Positions 52,087 through 60,575 are shown, counted from the stretch's first letter. The stretch is DNA of 64,000 nt from an uncultured Dorea sp. (GCA_947063855.1 CAMSTW010000003.1:22883-86882), one strand, 5' to 3'. Program-made: numbers and translations. Notes: a model not told the origin generated them from the letters alone.

Positions 52087-54501
52087 ATGAAGAGACAAGT
52101 TGAGTTACTGGCGCCGGCAGGTTCCCTGGAGAGCCTTAAGGCCGCGGTCTGTGCAGGTGCGGATGCCGTCTACGCCGGGGGATCAAGGTTCGGGGCGCGG
52201 GCGTATGCGAAGAATCTGTCAGAGGAAGAGCTTCTTGGAGCGATTGACTATGTCCATATCCATGGGAGACGGATCTACCTAACGGTGAATACGCTGCTGA
52301 AGGATTCGGAGATTGAGCAGTTGTATGAGTATCTGCTTCCATATTATCTGCGGGGAGTGGACGGCGTGATTGTCCAGGATATCGGTGTGATCGAATATCT
52401 GCGGATGCATTTCCCGGATCTGCCCCTTCATGCCAGCACCCAGATGACCATCACAGGGGCGAAAGGGGCGGCGTTTCTTAAGAGTCAGGGGATTACGCGT
52501 GTGGTTCCGGCAAGAGAGCTGTCTCTTGGGGAGATACGCAGGATGAAGCGTAAGACGGGGCTTGAGATCGAGTGCTTTGTCCATGGAGCCTTGTGTTACT
52601 GCTATTCCGGCCAGTGTCTGCTCAGCAGTATGATCGGGGGGCGCAGCGGGAACCGCGGCCAGTGTGCCCAGCCCTGCCGACTGCCTTATAGTGTGGATGG
52701 GAAGAAGCAGGCAGATGTGATGAGCCTTAAGGATCTGTGTACCATCGACATGATACCGGAGCTTGTGGAGGCCGGGATTGACTCCTTTAAGATCGAAGGG
52801 CGGATGAAGCAGCCGGACTATGTATATACGGTGGTGAGCATGTACCGGAAATATATAGACCTGTACCTGCAGAAGGGCGCCGGGAATTATAAGATAGAAC
52901 AAGAAGACCGTGACAGGCTTCTTGGGGTATATCGAAGAAGAGGATATACAGACGGGTATTATAACCGCAGGAATGGAAAGGAGATGATATCCTTTGGGCG
53001 TCCAGCCCCAAAGGACGGGCTGTCTGAAAAGTGCTATCACACGTGTCCGGATTATAAATTGCAAGAAAAAATTAATGGTAATTTAATACTTTTTCCCGGG
53101 GAGCGTGCTAAACTGGTACTGGAATATCTTACCTGCAGGGTGGAGTGTGAAGGAGAGCTTGTGCAGCCTGCCATGCGCCAGCCGTTGGATGAGGCGAGAG
53201 CTGCGAAGCAGATGCGAAAGACCGGGAATACGGAGTTTTGCTTCGACAGGCTTGATATTGAGATGAAGGGAGAGGTATTCCTCCCGATGCAGGCTGTGAA
53301 TGAACTGCGAAGAGAAGGGCTTGCGGGACTTGAAGAAAGCGTTCTTGCGCATTACAGGAGAAAGCAGCCTGAGAGACCACAGATGAGGGCTGGATTTCAG
53401 GAGATACAGCAAGGGAGAGAGCAGCCTGAGAGATCGGAGATGAGAACTGCATTTCAAGAGATACAGCAAGGGGGAAAGCAGCCTGAGAGATCGGAAGAGG
53501 TTTGGCGAAACGGCAGACGCCCTGGAATTGACGCAGGGCAGAGTGTAGAAGGAAGCATATACCAGAGAGCAGATTTAAGGCGGGATGCAGAGGCGGAAAA
53601 TATGCGGTCCGGGACAGAATCCGTATATCGGGAGAAGAAGACCGGGGAAGGTACAGACAGAGAAGTATGTATGTCATGTCTGGTCCAGACCCGGGACCAG
53701 TTAGAAGAGGCCGTCAGCTGCGGACACATATCGGTAATCTATGTTGACAGTGAGCTGGGACTTAAGGATGAGACCCGGCGGCTGATCGGCAGGAACCGGG
53801 ACGGCCGCAGGTATTATCTCGCACTGCCGTATATCTGCCGCAGGCCTTACGAGAAGCAGTGGGAGAGCTTATTGGACGACGGGGATTGTGTCAGAAGAGA
53901 CGGCGTAAGATTGGAAGCCGCAGTTTACGACGGTGTGCTGGTACGAAACTGGGAGAGTTTCATGCGGCTTAGAGAACTTGGAAGGGGCAAAGATATCTGT
54001 CTGGATCAGAATCTGTATGTATTTAACAGATATGGGAAGACTTTCATTAAGAGGCAGGGGACCGGGCAGTTTACGGCTCCGGCGGAACTGAATGCGCGTG
54101 AGCTTGAAAGTCTTGATATCCGGGGAGCGGTCATGAATGTATATGGATACCAGCCTGTGATGGTTACGGCCAACTGCATCCGCAGGTCTGTGGACGGATG
54201 CCGGAAGGAAGAGGGCTATACGTTTATCCGCGACCGTTATAAGAAGCAGTTTGCTGTGAGGACATGCTGCCGTTACTGCTATAATGTCATCTATAACAGT
54301 GCGCCTCTTTTTCTTGCTGATAAGGCAAAGGAGGTCATGGGATTATCTCCGGGGGAGCTAAGACTTGATTTCACTGTGGAGACCAGAGAAGAGGCGCGGG
54401 AGGTTATCCGGCTGTATATAGATGCATTTATCTATAACAGGGAAGTGGAAGCGCCCGGGACAGAATATACGAGAGGGCATTTCGGACGGGGAGTGAAGTA
54501 G
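52087..54501 (+). CDS. U32 family peptidase-like protein with C-terminal DUF3656-type region
   Basis: This 804-residue protein has the U32 barrel at the N-terminus (VELLAPAGSLESLKAAVCAG, later VHGALCYCYSGQCLLSS, NRGQCAQPCRLPY with the conserved Cys set). Proteins of this family are now known largely as RNA-modification or hydroxylation factors, for example in tRNA or 23S rRNA, some being collagenase-like. Residues about 426-520 are a low-complexity insert of Gln, Glu, Arg and Pro with 19-residue repeats; the C-terminal part resumes conserved sequence with another Cys group (FAVRTCCRYCYNV). The substrate is not known. It lies between zapA and the SEDS gene, as in other clostridia. Confidence 0.85.
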   Translation: MKRQVELLAPAGSLESLKAAVCAGADAVYAGGSRFGARAYAKNLSEEELLGAIDYVHIHGRRIYLTVNTLLKDSEIEQLYEYLLPYYLRGVDGVIVQDIGVIEYLRMHFPDLPLHASTQMTITGAKGAAFLKSQGITRVVPARELSLGEIRRMKRKTGLEIECFVHGALCYCYSGQCLLSSMIGGRSGNRGQCAQPCRLPYSVDGKKQADVMSLKDLCTIDMIPELVEAGIDSFKIEGRMKQPDYVYTVVSMYRKYIDLYLQKGAGNYKIEQEDRDRLLGVYRRRGYTDGYYNRRNGKEMISFGRPAPKDGLSEKCYHTCPDYKLQEKINGNLILFPGERAKLVLEYLTCRVECEGELVQPAMRQPLDEARAAKQMRKTGNTEFCFDRLDIEMKGEVFLPMQAVNELRREGLAGLEESVLAHYRRKQPERPQMRAGFQEIQQGREQPERSEMRTAFQEIQQGGKQPERSEEVWRNGRRPGIDAGQSVEGSIYQRADLRRDAEAENMRSGTESVYREKKTGEGTDREVCMSCLVQTRDQLEEAVSCGHISVIYVDSELGLKDETRRLIGRNRDGRRYYLALPYICRRPYEKQWESLLDDGDCVRRDGVRLEAAVYDGVLVRNWESFMRLRELGRGKDICLDQNLYVFNRYGKTFIKRQGTGQFTAPAELNARELESLDIRGAVMNVYGYQPVMVTANCIRRSVDGCRKEEGYTFIRDRYKKQFAVRTCCRYCYNVIYNSAPLFLADKAKEVMGLSPGELRLDFTVETREEAREVIRLYIDAFIYNREVEAPGTEYTRGHFGRGVK
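53364..53496 (+). repeat. 57-base tandem repeat within the U32 gene
   Basis: Units begin with GCAGCCTGAGAGA at 53364, 53421 and 53478, a 57-base (19-residue) period with two full and one partial copy. In protein they read QPERPQMRAGFQEIQQGRE, QPERSEMRTAFQEIQQGGK and QPERSE. The reading frame is kept, so copy number can vary without inactivating the gene. Confidence 0.85.
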
Positions 54502-54509
54502 GTGAAGAA

Positions 54510-55982
54510 TTGGTAAATATTATTGTTGAATTGTCAAAATATATGATGATCCTGTTGATCACGATGTATACGTATCTGTGTTTCAGTATATTCGGGTACA
54601 GTGATCCGGACCGTCAGAAGAGTATGTTAAGAAGGCAGAATATACTAATGTATATGATACATATCATAGCATTTCTTGTGATGTACCTTCAGAAGGAGGA
54701 CGTTAAGATACTTGCTTTTTATGTGATCCAGGTGATTCTGTTTGCCATGACCATACTGCTGTATACAGGATTTTATCCGAAGTCGTCAAGGCTTGTGGTC
54801 AACAACATGTGTATGCTCTTATGTATCGGTATGATCATTCTGACCAGACTGAACTATGATAAGGCGGTGAAGCAGTATGTGATCGCCGCGGGGGCGGTCG
54901 CGGTGAGCTTTGCTGTCCCGGTGATCATCCGCAAGTGGGGGAAGCTTTCGGAGTGGAGGAACCTGTACGCGGCCGCGGGTATTGTTTCTCTTGCCGTTGT
55001 TGTTGTGGCAGGGCGGGTATCCTATGGCGCGAAGCTTGGGTTTACGATTGCGGGCATCAGTATCCAGCCCTCGGAACTGGTGAAGATTATCTTCGTATTC
55101 TTTGTGGCGTCCAGTTTCAAGCTGTCCATGGAATTTCGCAACATCGTGATTACGACGGCGCTTGCGGCATTCCATGTGCTGATTCTGGTGGCGTCCAAGG
55201 ATCTTGGAGCGGCGCTTATTATTTTCGTGGTGTATCTGGCCATGCTTTATGTGGCGACGCATCAGTTCCTGTATGTGGCGGCGGGACTTGGATCGGGCAG
55301 TGTGGCGGCAGTGGGCGCTTACTATCTGTTCGGCCATGTGCGGACCAGGGTTGAGGCATGGAAGGATCCCTTTGCCGTCTATGATAACGGCGGATACCAG
55401 GTGGCGCAGTCGCTGTTCGCGATCGGAACAGGCGGATGGTTTGGGATGGGATTGTTCGAGGGAATGCCGGATAAGATACCGGTTGCGGACGAAGATTTTA
55501 TCTTTTCTGCCATTGCGGAGGAACTGGGGCTGATATTTGCGCTTTGTATGATCCTGATCTGTGTCAGCTGTTACGTCATGTTTCTGAATATTGCCATGCA
55601 GCTTCATAATATGTTCTATAAGCTGGTGGCGCTGGGTCTTGGGACCTGTTATATATTCCAGGCGTTCCTGAATATCGGCGGGGTGACGAAGTTCATCCCT
55701 TCTACGGGGGTGACGCTGCCGCTGGTGAGCTATGGCGGAAGTTCGCTGCTCAGTTCACTGATTATGTTTGCGATCATTCAGGGATTATATATAGTAAGGG
55801 AAGACGAGGAAGAGGATATTGAGAGAAGAAAAAAGGAGAGGCTACGAGCAAAGAGAAGCCGGCAGGCGGTATACGCGGAAGCAGGAAAGGATGGAGATGT
55901 CCCGAAAAGAGCGCAGAGAAGCCGACAAGAGAGACCGGAAAAGGGCCAGAGAAAAGCGCGCAAGGAACAAAGAGTTCGCTAG
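54510..55982 (+). CDS. SEDS-family peptidoglycan polymerase (FtsW/RodA/SpoVE)
   Basis: This 490-residue membrane protein polymerises glycan strands from lipid II together with a class B penicillin-binding protein. It has ISIQPSELVKIIFVFF, the conserved SKDLGAALIIF and the signature ITPSTG-like stretch KFIPSTGVTLPLVSYGGSS. About 11-12 helices are seen, including an additional N-terminal pair. It appears to start with TTG at 54510 behind AGGTGAAG. The C-terminal 55 residues are strongly basic and overlap the next gene by up to 86 bases. FtsW, RodA and SpoVE cannot be told apart from this alone. Confidence 0.9.
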   Translation: MVNIIVELSKYMMILLITMYTYLCFSIFGYSDPDRQKSMLRRQNILMYMIHIIAFLVMYLQKEDVKILAFYVIQVILFAMTILLYTGFYPKSSRLVVNNMCMLLCIGMIILTRLNYDKAVKQYVIAAGAVAVSFAVPVIIRKWGKLSEWRNLYAAAGIVSLAVVVVAGRVSYGAKLGFTIAGISIQPSELVKIIFVFFVASSFKLSMEFRNIVITTALAAFHVLILVASKDLGAALIIFVVYLAMLYVATHQFLYVAAGLGSGSVAAVGAYYLFGHVRTRVEAWKDPFAVYDNGGYQVAQSLFAIGTGGWFGMGLFEGMPDKIPVADEDFIFSAIAEELGLIFALCMILICVSCYVMFLNIAMQLHNMFYKLVALGLGTCYIFQAFLNIGGVTKFIPSTGVTLPLVSYGGSSLLSSLIMFAIIQGLYIVREDEEEDIERRKKERLRAKRSRQAVYAEAGKDGDVPKRAQRSRQERPEKGQRKARKEQRVR

Positions 55983-57354
55983 GGTCACGTATATCTTTGT
56001 GGCATTGTTTCTGGGGATGATGGGATATATCTCGTATTTTCAGGTGGTAAGAAGCGAGGAATTCATCCAGAGTCCTTATAATGCGAGGAAGGATTCTTAC
56101 GCCGACCGGGTGGTCAGGGGAGATATCCTGGACAGTCAGGGCAGGGTGCTGGCTACGACACAGGTGGCGGAAGACGGGACCGAGACGAGAGAATATCCGC
56201 ATGGGAATATGTTCGCCCATGTGCTTGGTTATTGCAATCATGGCAAGTCCGGGCTTGAGTCGGTAGAGAATTTTAACCTGCTTACGTCCAATGCCTTTTT
56301 CCTGGAAAAGCTGAAGAATGAGTTCCAGGGACAGAAGCACAGGGGAGACAGTGTGATCACGACACTGAACCTGGATCTGCAGCAGGCGGCTTACGACGCC
56401 ATGGGCGGGATGAAAGGTGCGGTGGTTGTTATGGAGCCAAGTACCGGCAAGATTCTCACCATGCTCTCGAAACCTGATTTTGATCCGAATACGGCCGCGG
56501 CCGATTGGGATACGCTGAACGCGGATGAAAGCGGCGTGCTTCTGAACCGTGCAACGCAGGGGCAGTATGCGCCGGGATCCACGTTCAAGATAATAACGAC
56601 TCTTGAGTTTATGAGAGAGAATCCCGGATATATGGATTACAGCTACGACTGCAGCGGAGCTATAGAAGAGAGCGGAACGACGATTCACTGTTACGGGGGG
56701 AAGGTCCATGGGCATGTGTCGCTGACAGACAGTATCGCCTATTCCTGTAATACATCCTTCTGTAATATCGGACGGTCGCTTGATACAGCGGCGTTCAAGA
56801 ATACGGCGAAGGAGCTGTTGTTTGATTCTAAGCTGCCGTCTGTACTGCCTTACGGTAAGAGTAAATGTTTCCCGGACGGGAACGCCGGTACTGTCGAGAA
56901 GATGGCGACAGCTATGGGGCAGGGGAAGACGCAGGTCAGTCCTTATCATATGGCGCTTATAACCTGTGCCATTGCCAATGGGGGAACTCTGATGAAGCCT
57001 TATCTGACGGATTCTGTAACGAATTATACAGGCCAGGAGATCAGCAAGAATCTTCCGGGAGAATACAAGACGCTGATGTCGGCGGAGGAAGCGGCGCAGC
57101 TTAAGCAGTATATGACAAGCGTCGTGGATTATGGTACGGCGTCGGCCGTGCTCGGAGGACAGAGCTATACGGCGGCGGGGAAGACCGGAACGGCAGAATA
57201 CAGCTCTGACAAGGAGAAGGACCATTCCTGGTTTATCGGCATGACGAATATAGAGAATCCGGAGCTGGTCATCAGCGTGATCATCGAATCGGCAGACGGT
57301 GAGGCCAGCGCGGTGAATGTGGCAAAGAGAGTATTTGATGCGTATTATCGCTGA
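55897..57354 (+). CDS. Class B penicillin-binding protein (transpeptidase)
   Basis: This 485-residue enzyme crosslinks peptidoglycan. A very basic N-terminal tail (SRKERREADKRDRKRAREKR) precedes one membrane helix (VTYIFVALFLGMMGYISYF). The transpeptidase domain has the active-site GSTFK (SxxK), the SxN motif YSCNTSF and KTGTAEY. It lacks a long N-terminal pedestal and so resembles actinobacterial PbpA. I choose the ATG at 55897, six bases after GGAAAGG; an ATG at 55891 and a TTG at 55819 are alternatives. All overlap the SEDS gene, its likely partner, suggesting co-translation. Confidence 0.88.
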   Translation: MSRKERREADKRDRKRAREKRARNKEFARVTYIFVALFLGMMGYISYFQVVRSEEFIQSPYNARKDSYADRVVRGDILDSQGRVLATTQVAEDGTETREYPHGNMFAHVLGYCNHGKSGLESVENFNLLTSNAFFLEKLKNEFQGQKHRGDSVITTLNLDLQQAAYDAMGGMKGAVVVMEPSTGKILTMLSKPDFDPNTAAADWDTLNADESGVLLNRATQGQYAPGSTFKIITTLEFMRENPGYMDYSYDCSGAIEESGTTIHCYGGKVHGHVSLTDSIAYSCNTSFCNIGRSLDTAAFKNTAKELLFDSKLPSVLPYGKSKCFPDGNAGTVEKMATAMGQGKTQVSPYHMALITCAIANGGTLMKPYLTDSVTNYTGQEISKNLPGEYKTLMSAEEAAQLKQYMTSVVDYGTASAVLGGQSYTAAGKTGTAEYSSDKEKDHSWFIGMTNIENPELVISVIIESADGEASAVNVAKRVFDAYYR

Positions 57355-57368
57355 TGTTTGCAGGGATA

Positions 57369-57460
57369 TCCAAAGTTATGTATACAAAGGCGGGCAGAGT
57401 GTGATAATGCGGTTGGCAGGCTTGTTTGATGGATTATCAAAAGTTATGGTATACAAAAGG
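57369..57460 (+). repeat. Direct repeats with GTATAC core
   Basis: Near-identical sequences TCCAAAGTTATGTATACAAA (57369-57388) and TCAAAAGTTATGGTATACAA (57437-57456) lie about 67 bases apart in the gap before the next gene. The second sits just upstream of the ribosome site. A regulatory site is possible; nothing matches a factor I can name with confidence. Confidence 0.5.
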
Positions 57461-57468
57461 GGTGGAAT

Positions 57469-57792
57469 ATGAGATACTATAAGCATCTATATCTGGCAGA
57501 AGGGCTCAGGAAGAAGAAGGAGAAGATTATCAGGAAGCTTGATGAGAACCGGCTGCAGATGAACATCCATATCATAATACTGGCTGGGAATGAGAAGAAT
57601 CAGCTGGAGATTTATAATTCCATGGTATTATTGCAGCCGGATTTTCCGCATGATGATTTTCTTGTGGTCGGGATTGCAAAAGATTATGATAATGCGGTAG
57701 AAGTTGTGGAAGAAATCGTTCAGGAAGTGTATAATGAGACCAAAGGGGCAGACATTCGTTCCTATATATTAGAAAGAGAACAGGTAGAGTAA
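57469..57792 (+). CDS. Conserved small soluble protein, function unknown
   Basis: I do not recognise the family. The 107-residue protein starts with YKHLYLAEGLRKKKEKIIRK, a basic amphipathic stretch, and then has an alternating strand-helix pattern (IHIIILAGNEKNQLEIYNS, DDFLVVGIAKDYDNAVEVVEE). No signal or membrane segment. It follows a GGGGTGG ribosome site, and its stop is two bases from the next gene, so it is co-expressed with the YtfI/YtfJ-like pair. Confidence 0.72.
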   Translation: MRYYKHLYLAEGLRKKKEKIIRKLDENRLQMNIHIIILAGNEKNQLEIYNSMVLLQPDFPHDDFLVVGIAKDYDNAVEVVEEIVQEVYNETKGADIRSYILEREQVE

Positions 57793-57793
57793 G

Positions 57794-59398
57794 ATGCTAC
57801 ATATTCTATTGCTTATCTTGAAGATCATAGGGTTTATAATTGCGGTAATACTGGGGATACTTTTATTGACGGTTTGTGTGATCCTCTTTGTTCCAATCCG
57901 TTATCAGCTGACTGCATCCTGTGACGGGACGTTTGCAGGGCTTCATGCGAAGGCCAGGGCGACGTGGCTTTGGCATCTGGTCAGGCTGTATGTCAGCTAT
58001 GAGAACAGGAAACTGTCCTGGCGGATCGGGATTGCATGGAAGAGTATACGAAGCGGCAAGGAAGATAAGAATACGATAAAGGCAGAGGTGAAGAACTATG
58101 GCAAAGAAGTGGAAGAACTATGGGAAGACTTTGAAGACGATTTGGAAGAAGACGCCCGGGAAGAGGCTGAAGACGATCTTCGGGAAGACGCCAAAGAAGA
58201 CCCTGAAGGCGGTCTGGAAGAAGAGACCCATGAAGCGGAAGAAGAGAAGCGGGGTATTTCTGAACTGGATGAAGAAAGGTTCCGGGACGAGTCTGGCCGG
58301 ATGGTCTGTGAAGAGAAGGGGGACAGGTCTGTCCGGAAGCTGGAAAAAGAGTGGAACCGGCTTATGGAAGAGCATGATGAAGGCCAAAAGGACGGGCAGA
58401 AGAGATCTGGCGAAGCTGTGGAAAAGATCCAGGAAGAGCCGGAAGCGTTACTTGCCAGGCTTGAGCAGGAGATGGAGCGGATTCTGGAGACTGGAGAAGT
58501 TCTGGAAGAAGGAGAAACCAGTAATCCTGAAGTTTGGGAAGAAGGCGGCGAAGGCATCCGGGAAGAAGCTTCCCCGGGCAGTCCGCAAGAGCAGGGAGAC
58601 TGGCAGGAAGTTTCTGAAGACAGCGGCGAAGGGTGGAAAGTGGATCACGGGAACCTTGCCGGGGAAGGGAAGGAATCTCGTGAAGGCGGCGTCGAAGAGC
58701 GGGAAACGGCTCATGGGAGCAGTATAGAGCCGGAGGGAGCGTCTGAGAAGGATACAGGAGAGCGTAAGAAGGAATCCCTTGAAGATGCCGGGGAAGACGG
58801 GCAGTCAGAACAGGAGCCGGAAGGGGCCGGGGAAGACGGGCAGTCAGAGCAGGAGCCGGAAGGGGCCGGAGAAAGCGGCGATGGAGAGCAGAAGCACGTG
58901 TGGCAGAAGTTCGCTGACTGTTGCCGGCGGATGCTTGAGAAGATAACTGGTCTGTATCGTAAGATTGCGGGGATTCCGGATAAGATCAAATGTACAGTTC
59001 AGAATATCTGTGATAGAATAGAGACGTTGACAGGCAAGAAAGACAAGATTCTCGGTTTCCTGAAGGACGAGGTTCACAGGTCGGCGTTCCTGAAAGTGAA
59101 GGATGAGGTTTTCAGGCTGCTTCGGAAGCTGAGACCTAAGAAGCTTCAGGGGAAGATACGGTATGGGTTCGAAGATCCCTGTCTGACCGGGAAGGTTCTG
59201 GCCGGGTTTTCCATGGCGTACCCATTTCTGGGAGAGCATCTTGAGGTCTGTCCGGATTTTGAACGGCGGATTCTCAAGGGACGTTTTGAGGCGGCCGGCC
59301 GGCTTAAGGTCAGCTATTTTGTGAAGCTGTTATGGAATCTTGTATGGTGCAGGGATGTGCGTATGACATACCGGCATGTGAGAAAGTTTGAATTATAA
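57794..59398 (+). CDS. YtfI-like DUF2953 membrane protein with large acidic insert
   Basis: This 534-residue protein has an N-terminal membrane helix (IIGFIIAVILGILLLTVCVIL, shown here as IIGFIIAVILGILLLTVC), the DUF2953 strands (RYQLTASCDGTFAGLHAKA) and, at the end, the DUF2953 core (YGFEDPCLTGKVLAGFSMAY, RRILKGRFEAAGRLKVSYFV). Between residues about 95 and 365 lies an extremely Glu-rich, low-complexity insert with tandem repeats. Normal DUF2953 proteins are about 200-230 residues, so the insert doubles the protein. It is paired with a YtfJ-like gene, as in Bacillus, where the two act in sporulation or germination. Confidence 0.8.
   Translation: MLHILLLILKIIGFIIAVILGILLLTVCVILFVPIRYQLTASCDGTFAGLHAKARATWLWHLVRLYVSYENRKLSWRIGIAWKSIRSGKEDKNTIKAEVKNYGKEVEELWEDFEDDLEEDAREEAEDDLREDAKEDPEGGLEEETHEAEEEKRGISELDEERFRDESGRMVCEEKGDRSVRKLEKEWNRLMEEHDEGQKDGQKRSGEAVEKIQEEPEALLARLEQEMERILETGEVLEEGETSNPEVWEEGGEGIREEASPGSPQEQGDWQEVSEDSGEGWKVDHGNLAGEGKESREGGVEERETAHGSSIEPEGASEKDTGERKKESLEDAGEDGQSEQEPEGAGEDGQSEQEPEGAGESGDGEQKHVWQKFADCCRRMLEKITGLYRKIAGIPDKIKCTVQNICDRIETLTGKKDKILGFLKDEVHRSAFLKVKDEVFRLLRKLRPKKLQGKIRYGFEDPCLTGKVLAGFSMAYPFLGEHLEVCPDFERRILKGRFEAAGRLKVSYFVKLLWNLVWCRDVRMTYRHVRKFEL
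58791..58868 (+). repeat. 39-base tandem repeat in the acidic insert
   Basis: Two nearly identical 39-base units starting at 58791 and 58830 encode GEDGQSEQEPEGA twice, followed by a decayed third copy (GESGDGEQK). Confidence 0.8.
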
Positions 59399-59418
59399 GC
59401 GTAGGAGGATTAGGAGAT

Positions 59419-59811
59419 ATGGCGGAGAATTTCAAAGGAACGGTAGAGGCTCTGTTTCACGGAATGGATGGCGTGATTTCATCCAAGACGGTGGTAGGAG
59501 AAGCAATTCATATAGGTGATACGATTATCCTTCCTCTGGTGGATGTATCTTTTGCGGTAGGCGCGGGGGCGTTCAGCGGGGATCAGAAGGAGAAGGGCGC
59601 AGGCGGTCTTGGCGGTAAGATCACTCCCAGCGCGGTGCTTGTAATTCAGAACGGACACACGAAGCTTGTGAATGTAAAGAATCAGGATACGATGACGAAG
59701 ATTCTTGATATGGTTCCGGATGTGATCGACCGTTTTGGCTCTAAGAAGGAAGACAAGATGACGGAGGAGGATGTGATGGACATCCTTGATTCGGCGGATG
59801 ATGAGGGCTAG
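59419..59811 (+). CDS. ytfJ: GerW/YtfJ family spore protein
   Basis: This 130-residue protein has the YtfJ signature GGLGGKITPSAVLVI and an N-terminal FHGMDGVISSKTVVGEAI. The family is conserved in spore formers and needed for proper germination in Bacillus (GerW). It is next to the DUF2953 gene after 20 bases, the same pairing as ytfI-ytfJ. Its presence supports that the organism sporulates or descends from a spore former. Confidence 0.9.
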   Translation: MAENFKGTVEALFHGMDGVISSKTVVGEAIHIGDTIILPLVDVSFAVGAGAFSGDQKEKGAGGLGGKITPSAVLVIQNGHTKLVNVKNQDTMTKILDMVPDVIDRFGSKKEDKMTEEDVMDILDSADDEG

Positions 59812-59884
59812 TGTACTTTGTTTCTGTCATTTTTTCAAAGGCTGACACATATGATATAGAAAATGTGCTTCAAGGGTGATGGTG

Positions 59885-60022
59885 ATGAAGCGTGTGGCGG
59901 GATTCGCCTTGTTCTGTGTGGCAATCGGTATGGTTTTGGCGCTGATTCTTCCGAATATGTTTGTGGAAGTGCTGTGTATCATGTTGTGTGTTCTGATGGG
60001 ATATAGTCTGTTTTGCTGTTGA
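59885..60022 (+). CDS. 45-residue membrane protein
   Basis: A small open frame, ATG at 59885 to TGA at 60020-60022, encodes two hydrophobic helices: KRVAGFALFCVAIGMVLALI, then MFVEVLCIMLCVLMGYSLFC. The basic N-terminus and the Pro-Asn turn between helices look like a real membrane hairpin. Related short proteins beginning with K(R/K)xAGFALF occur in Clostridia as far as I recall. An AAGGG precedes it by about nine bases. Two earlier in-frame starts (GTG 59876, ATG 59879) are possible. Function unknown. Confidence 0.65.
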   Translation: MKRVAGFALFCVAIGMVLALILPNMFVEVLCIMLCVLMGYSLFCC

Positions 60023-60091
60023 CCGGCGTACAGATTGCCGGCGGGTATTGCCTGTTTTGGCATGAAAAAAGAGAAAAAGCATAAATAATAC

Positions 60092-60120
60092 TTGCAATTC
60101 TTTCCACCATCTGGTATGAT
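60092..60120 (+). promoter_or_regulatory. Promoter of rpmB
   Basis: TTGCAA (60092-60097), a 17-base spacer and TATGAT (60115-60120). Confidence 0.7.
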
Positions 60121-60176
60121 ACTAGTGTTGTGAGTCTGAAGGACAGACTATATATAGATCGTTAGGAGGTGCAGTC

Positions 60177-60365
60177 ATGGCTAAATGTGCTATTTGTGAA
60201 AAGGGTGCTCACTTTGGAAATAATGTAAGCCACTCTCATAGAAAGACACCGAAGATGTGGAAGTCTAATGTTAAATCCGTCCGTGTGAAGACAGAAAACG
60301 GTGGAACAAAGAAGATGTATGTTTGTACTTCTTGTTTAAAGTCAGGAAAAGTTGAGCGTGCATAA
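60177..60365 (+). CDS. rpmB: Ribosomal protein L28
   Basis: This 62-residue protein of the large ribosomal subunit has the typical VSHSHRKTPKMWKSNVKSV. It keeps two CxxC pairs (CAIC near residue 4 and CTSC near residue 51), the zinc-binding form. Zinc-free copies are usually used under zinc limitation, so this is the standard version. The ribosome site is a perfect AGGAGGTG. The gene stands alone between promoter and terminator. Confidence 0.97.
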   Translation: MAKCAICEKGAHFGNNVSHSHRKTPKMWKSNVKSVRVKTENGGTKKMYVCTSCLKSGKVERA

Positions 60366-60373
60366 GGAAAGTT

Positions 60374-60406
60374 AAAACTCAGATTTCGATTGGGATCTGA
60401 GTTTTT
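60374..60406 (+). terminator. Terminator of rpmB
   Basis: AAAACTCAGAT (60374-60384) pairs with ATCTGAGTTTT (60395-60405), followed by TATTTG. The A and T tracts make it bidirectional. Confidence 0.85.
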
Positions 60407-60452
60407 ATTTGTTTAAAATCTGCCATGAAATACTCTGCAATTAATTCTATAG

Positions 60453-60481
60453 TTGTAATATGTGGAAAAAAAGGGTATAAT
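60453..60481 (+). promoter_or_regulatory. Promoter of the Asp23/DAK2 genes
   Basis: TTGTAA (60453-60458), a 17-base spacer and TATAAT (60476-60481). Confidence 0.7.
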
Positions 60482-60492
60482 AAGCCTAGTCA

Positions 60493-60534
60493 GCATCGGA
60501 GGGAGGGTTGAGTTTTTACCCTGCCGATGCTTTT
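60493..60534 (+). terminator. Leader terminator (attenuator-like) before the Asp23 gene
   Basis: GCATCGG (60493-60499) pairs with CCGATGC (60524-60530); AGGGT/ACCCT extends the stem inside; TTTTG follows. It lies between the promoter and the gene, beginning within a few bases of the expected transcription start. Confidence 0.6.
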
Positions 60535-60575
60535 GTGAATGAAAGATGTCAGGAGAATGACAGGAGGTTTGGGAT

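Noticed and set aside
55774..57225. 483-codon minus-strand frame opposite the penicillin-binding protein
   Set aside because: Antisense of a gene with all transpeptidase motifs; sequence has the Arg/His-rich look of complementary-strand translation.
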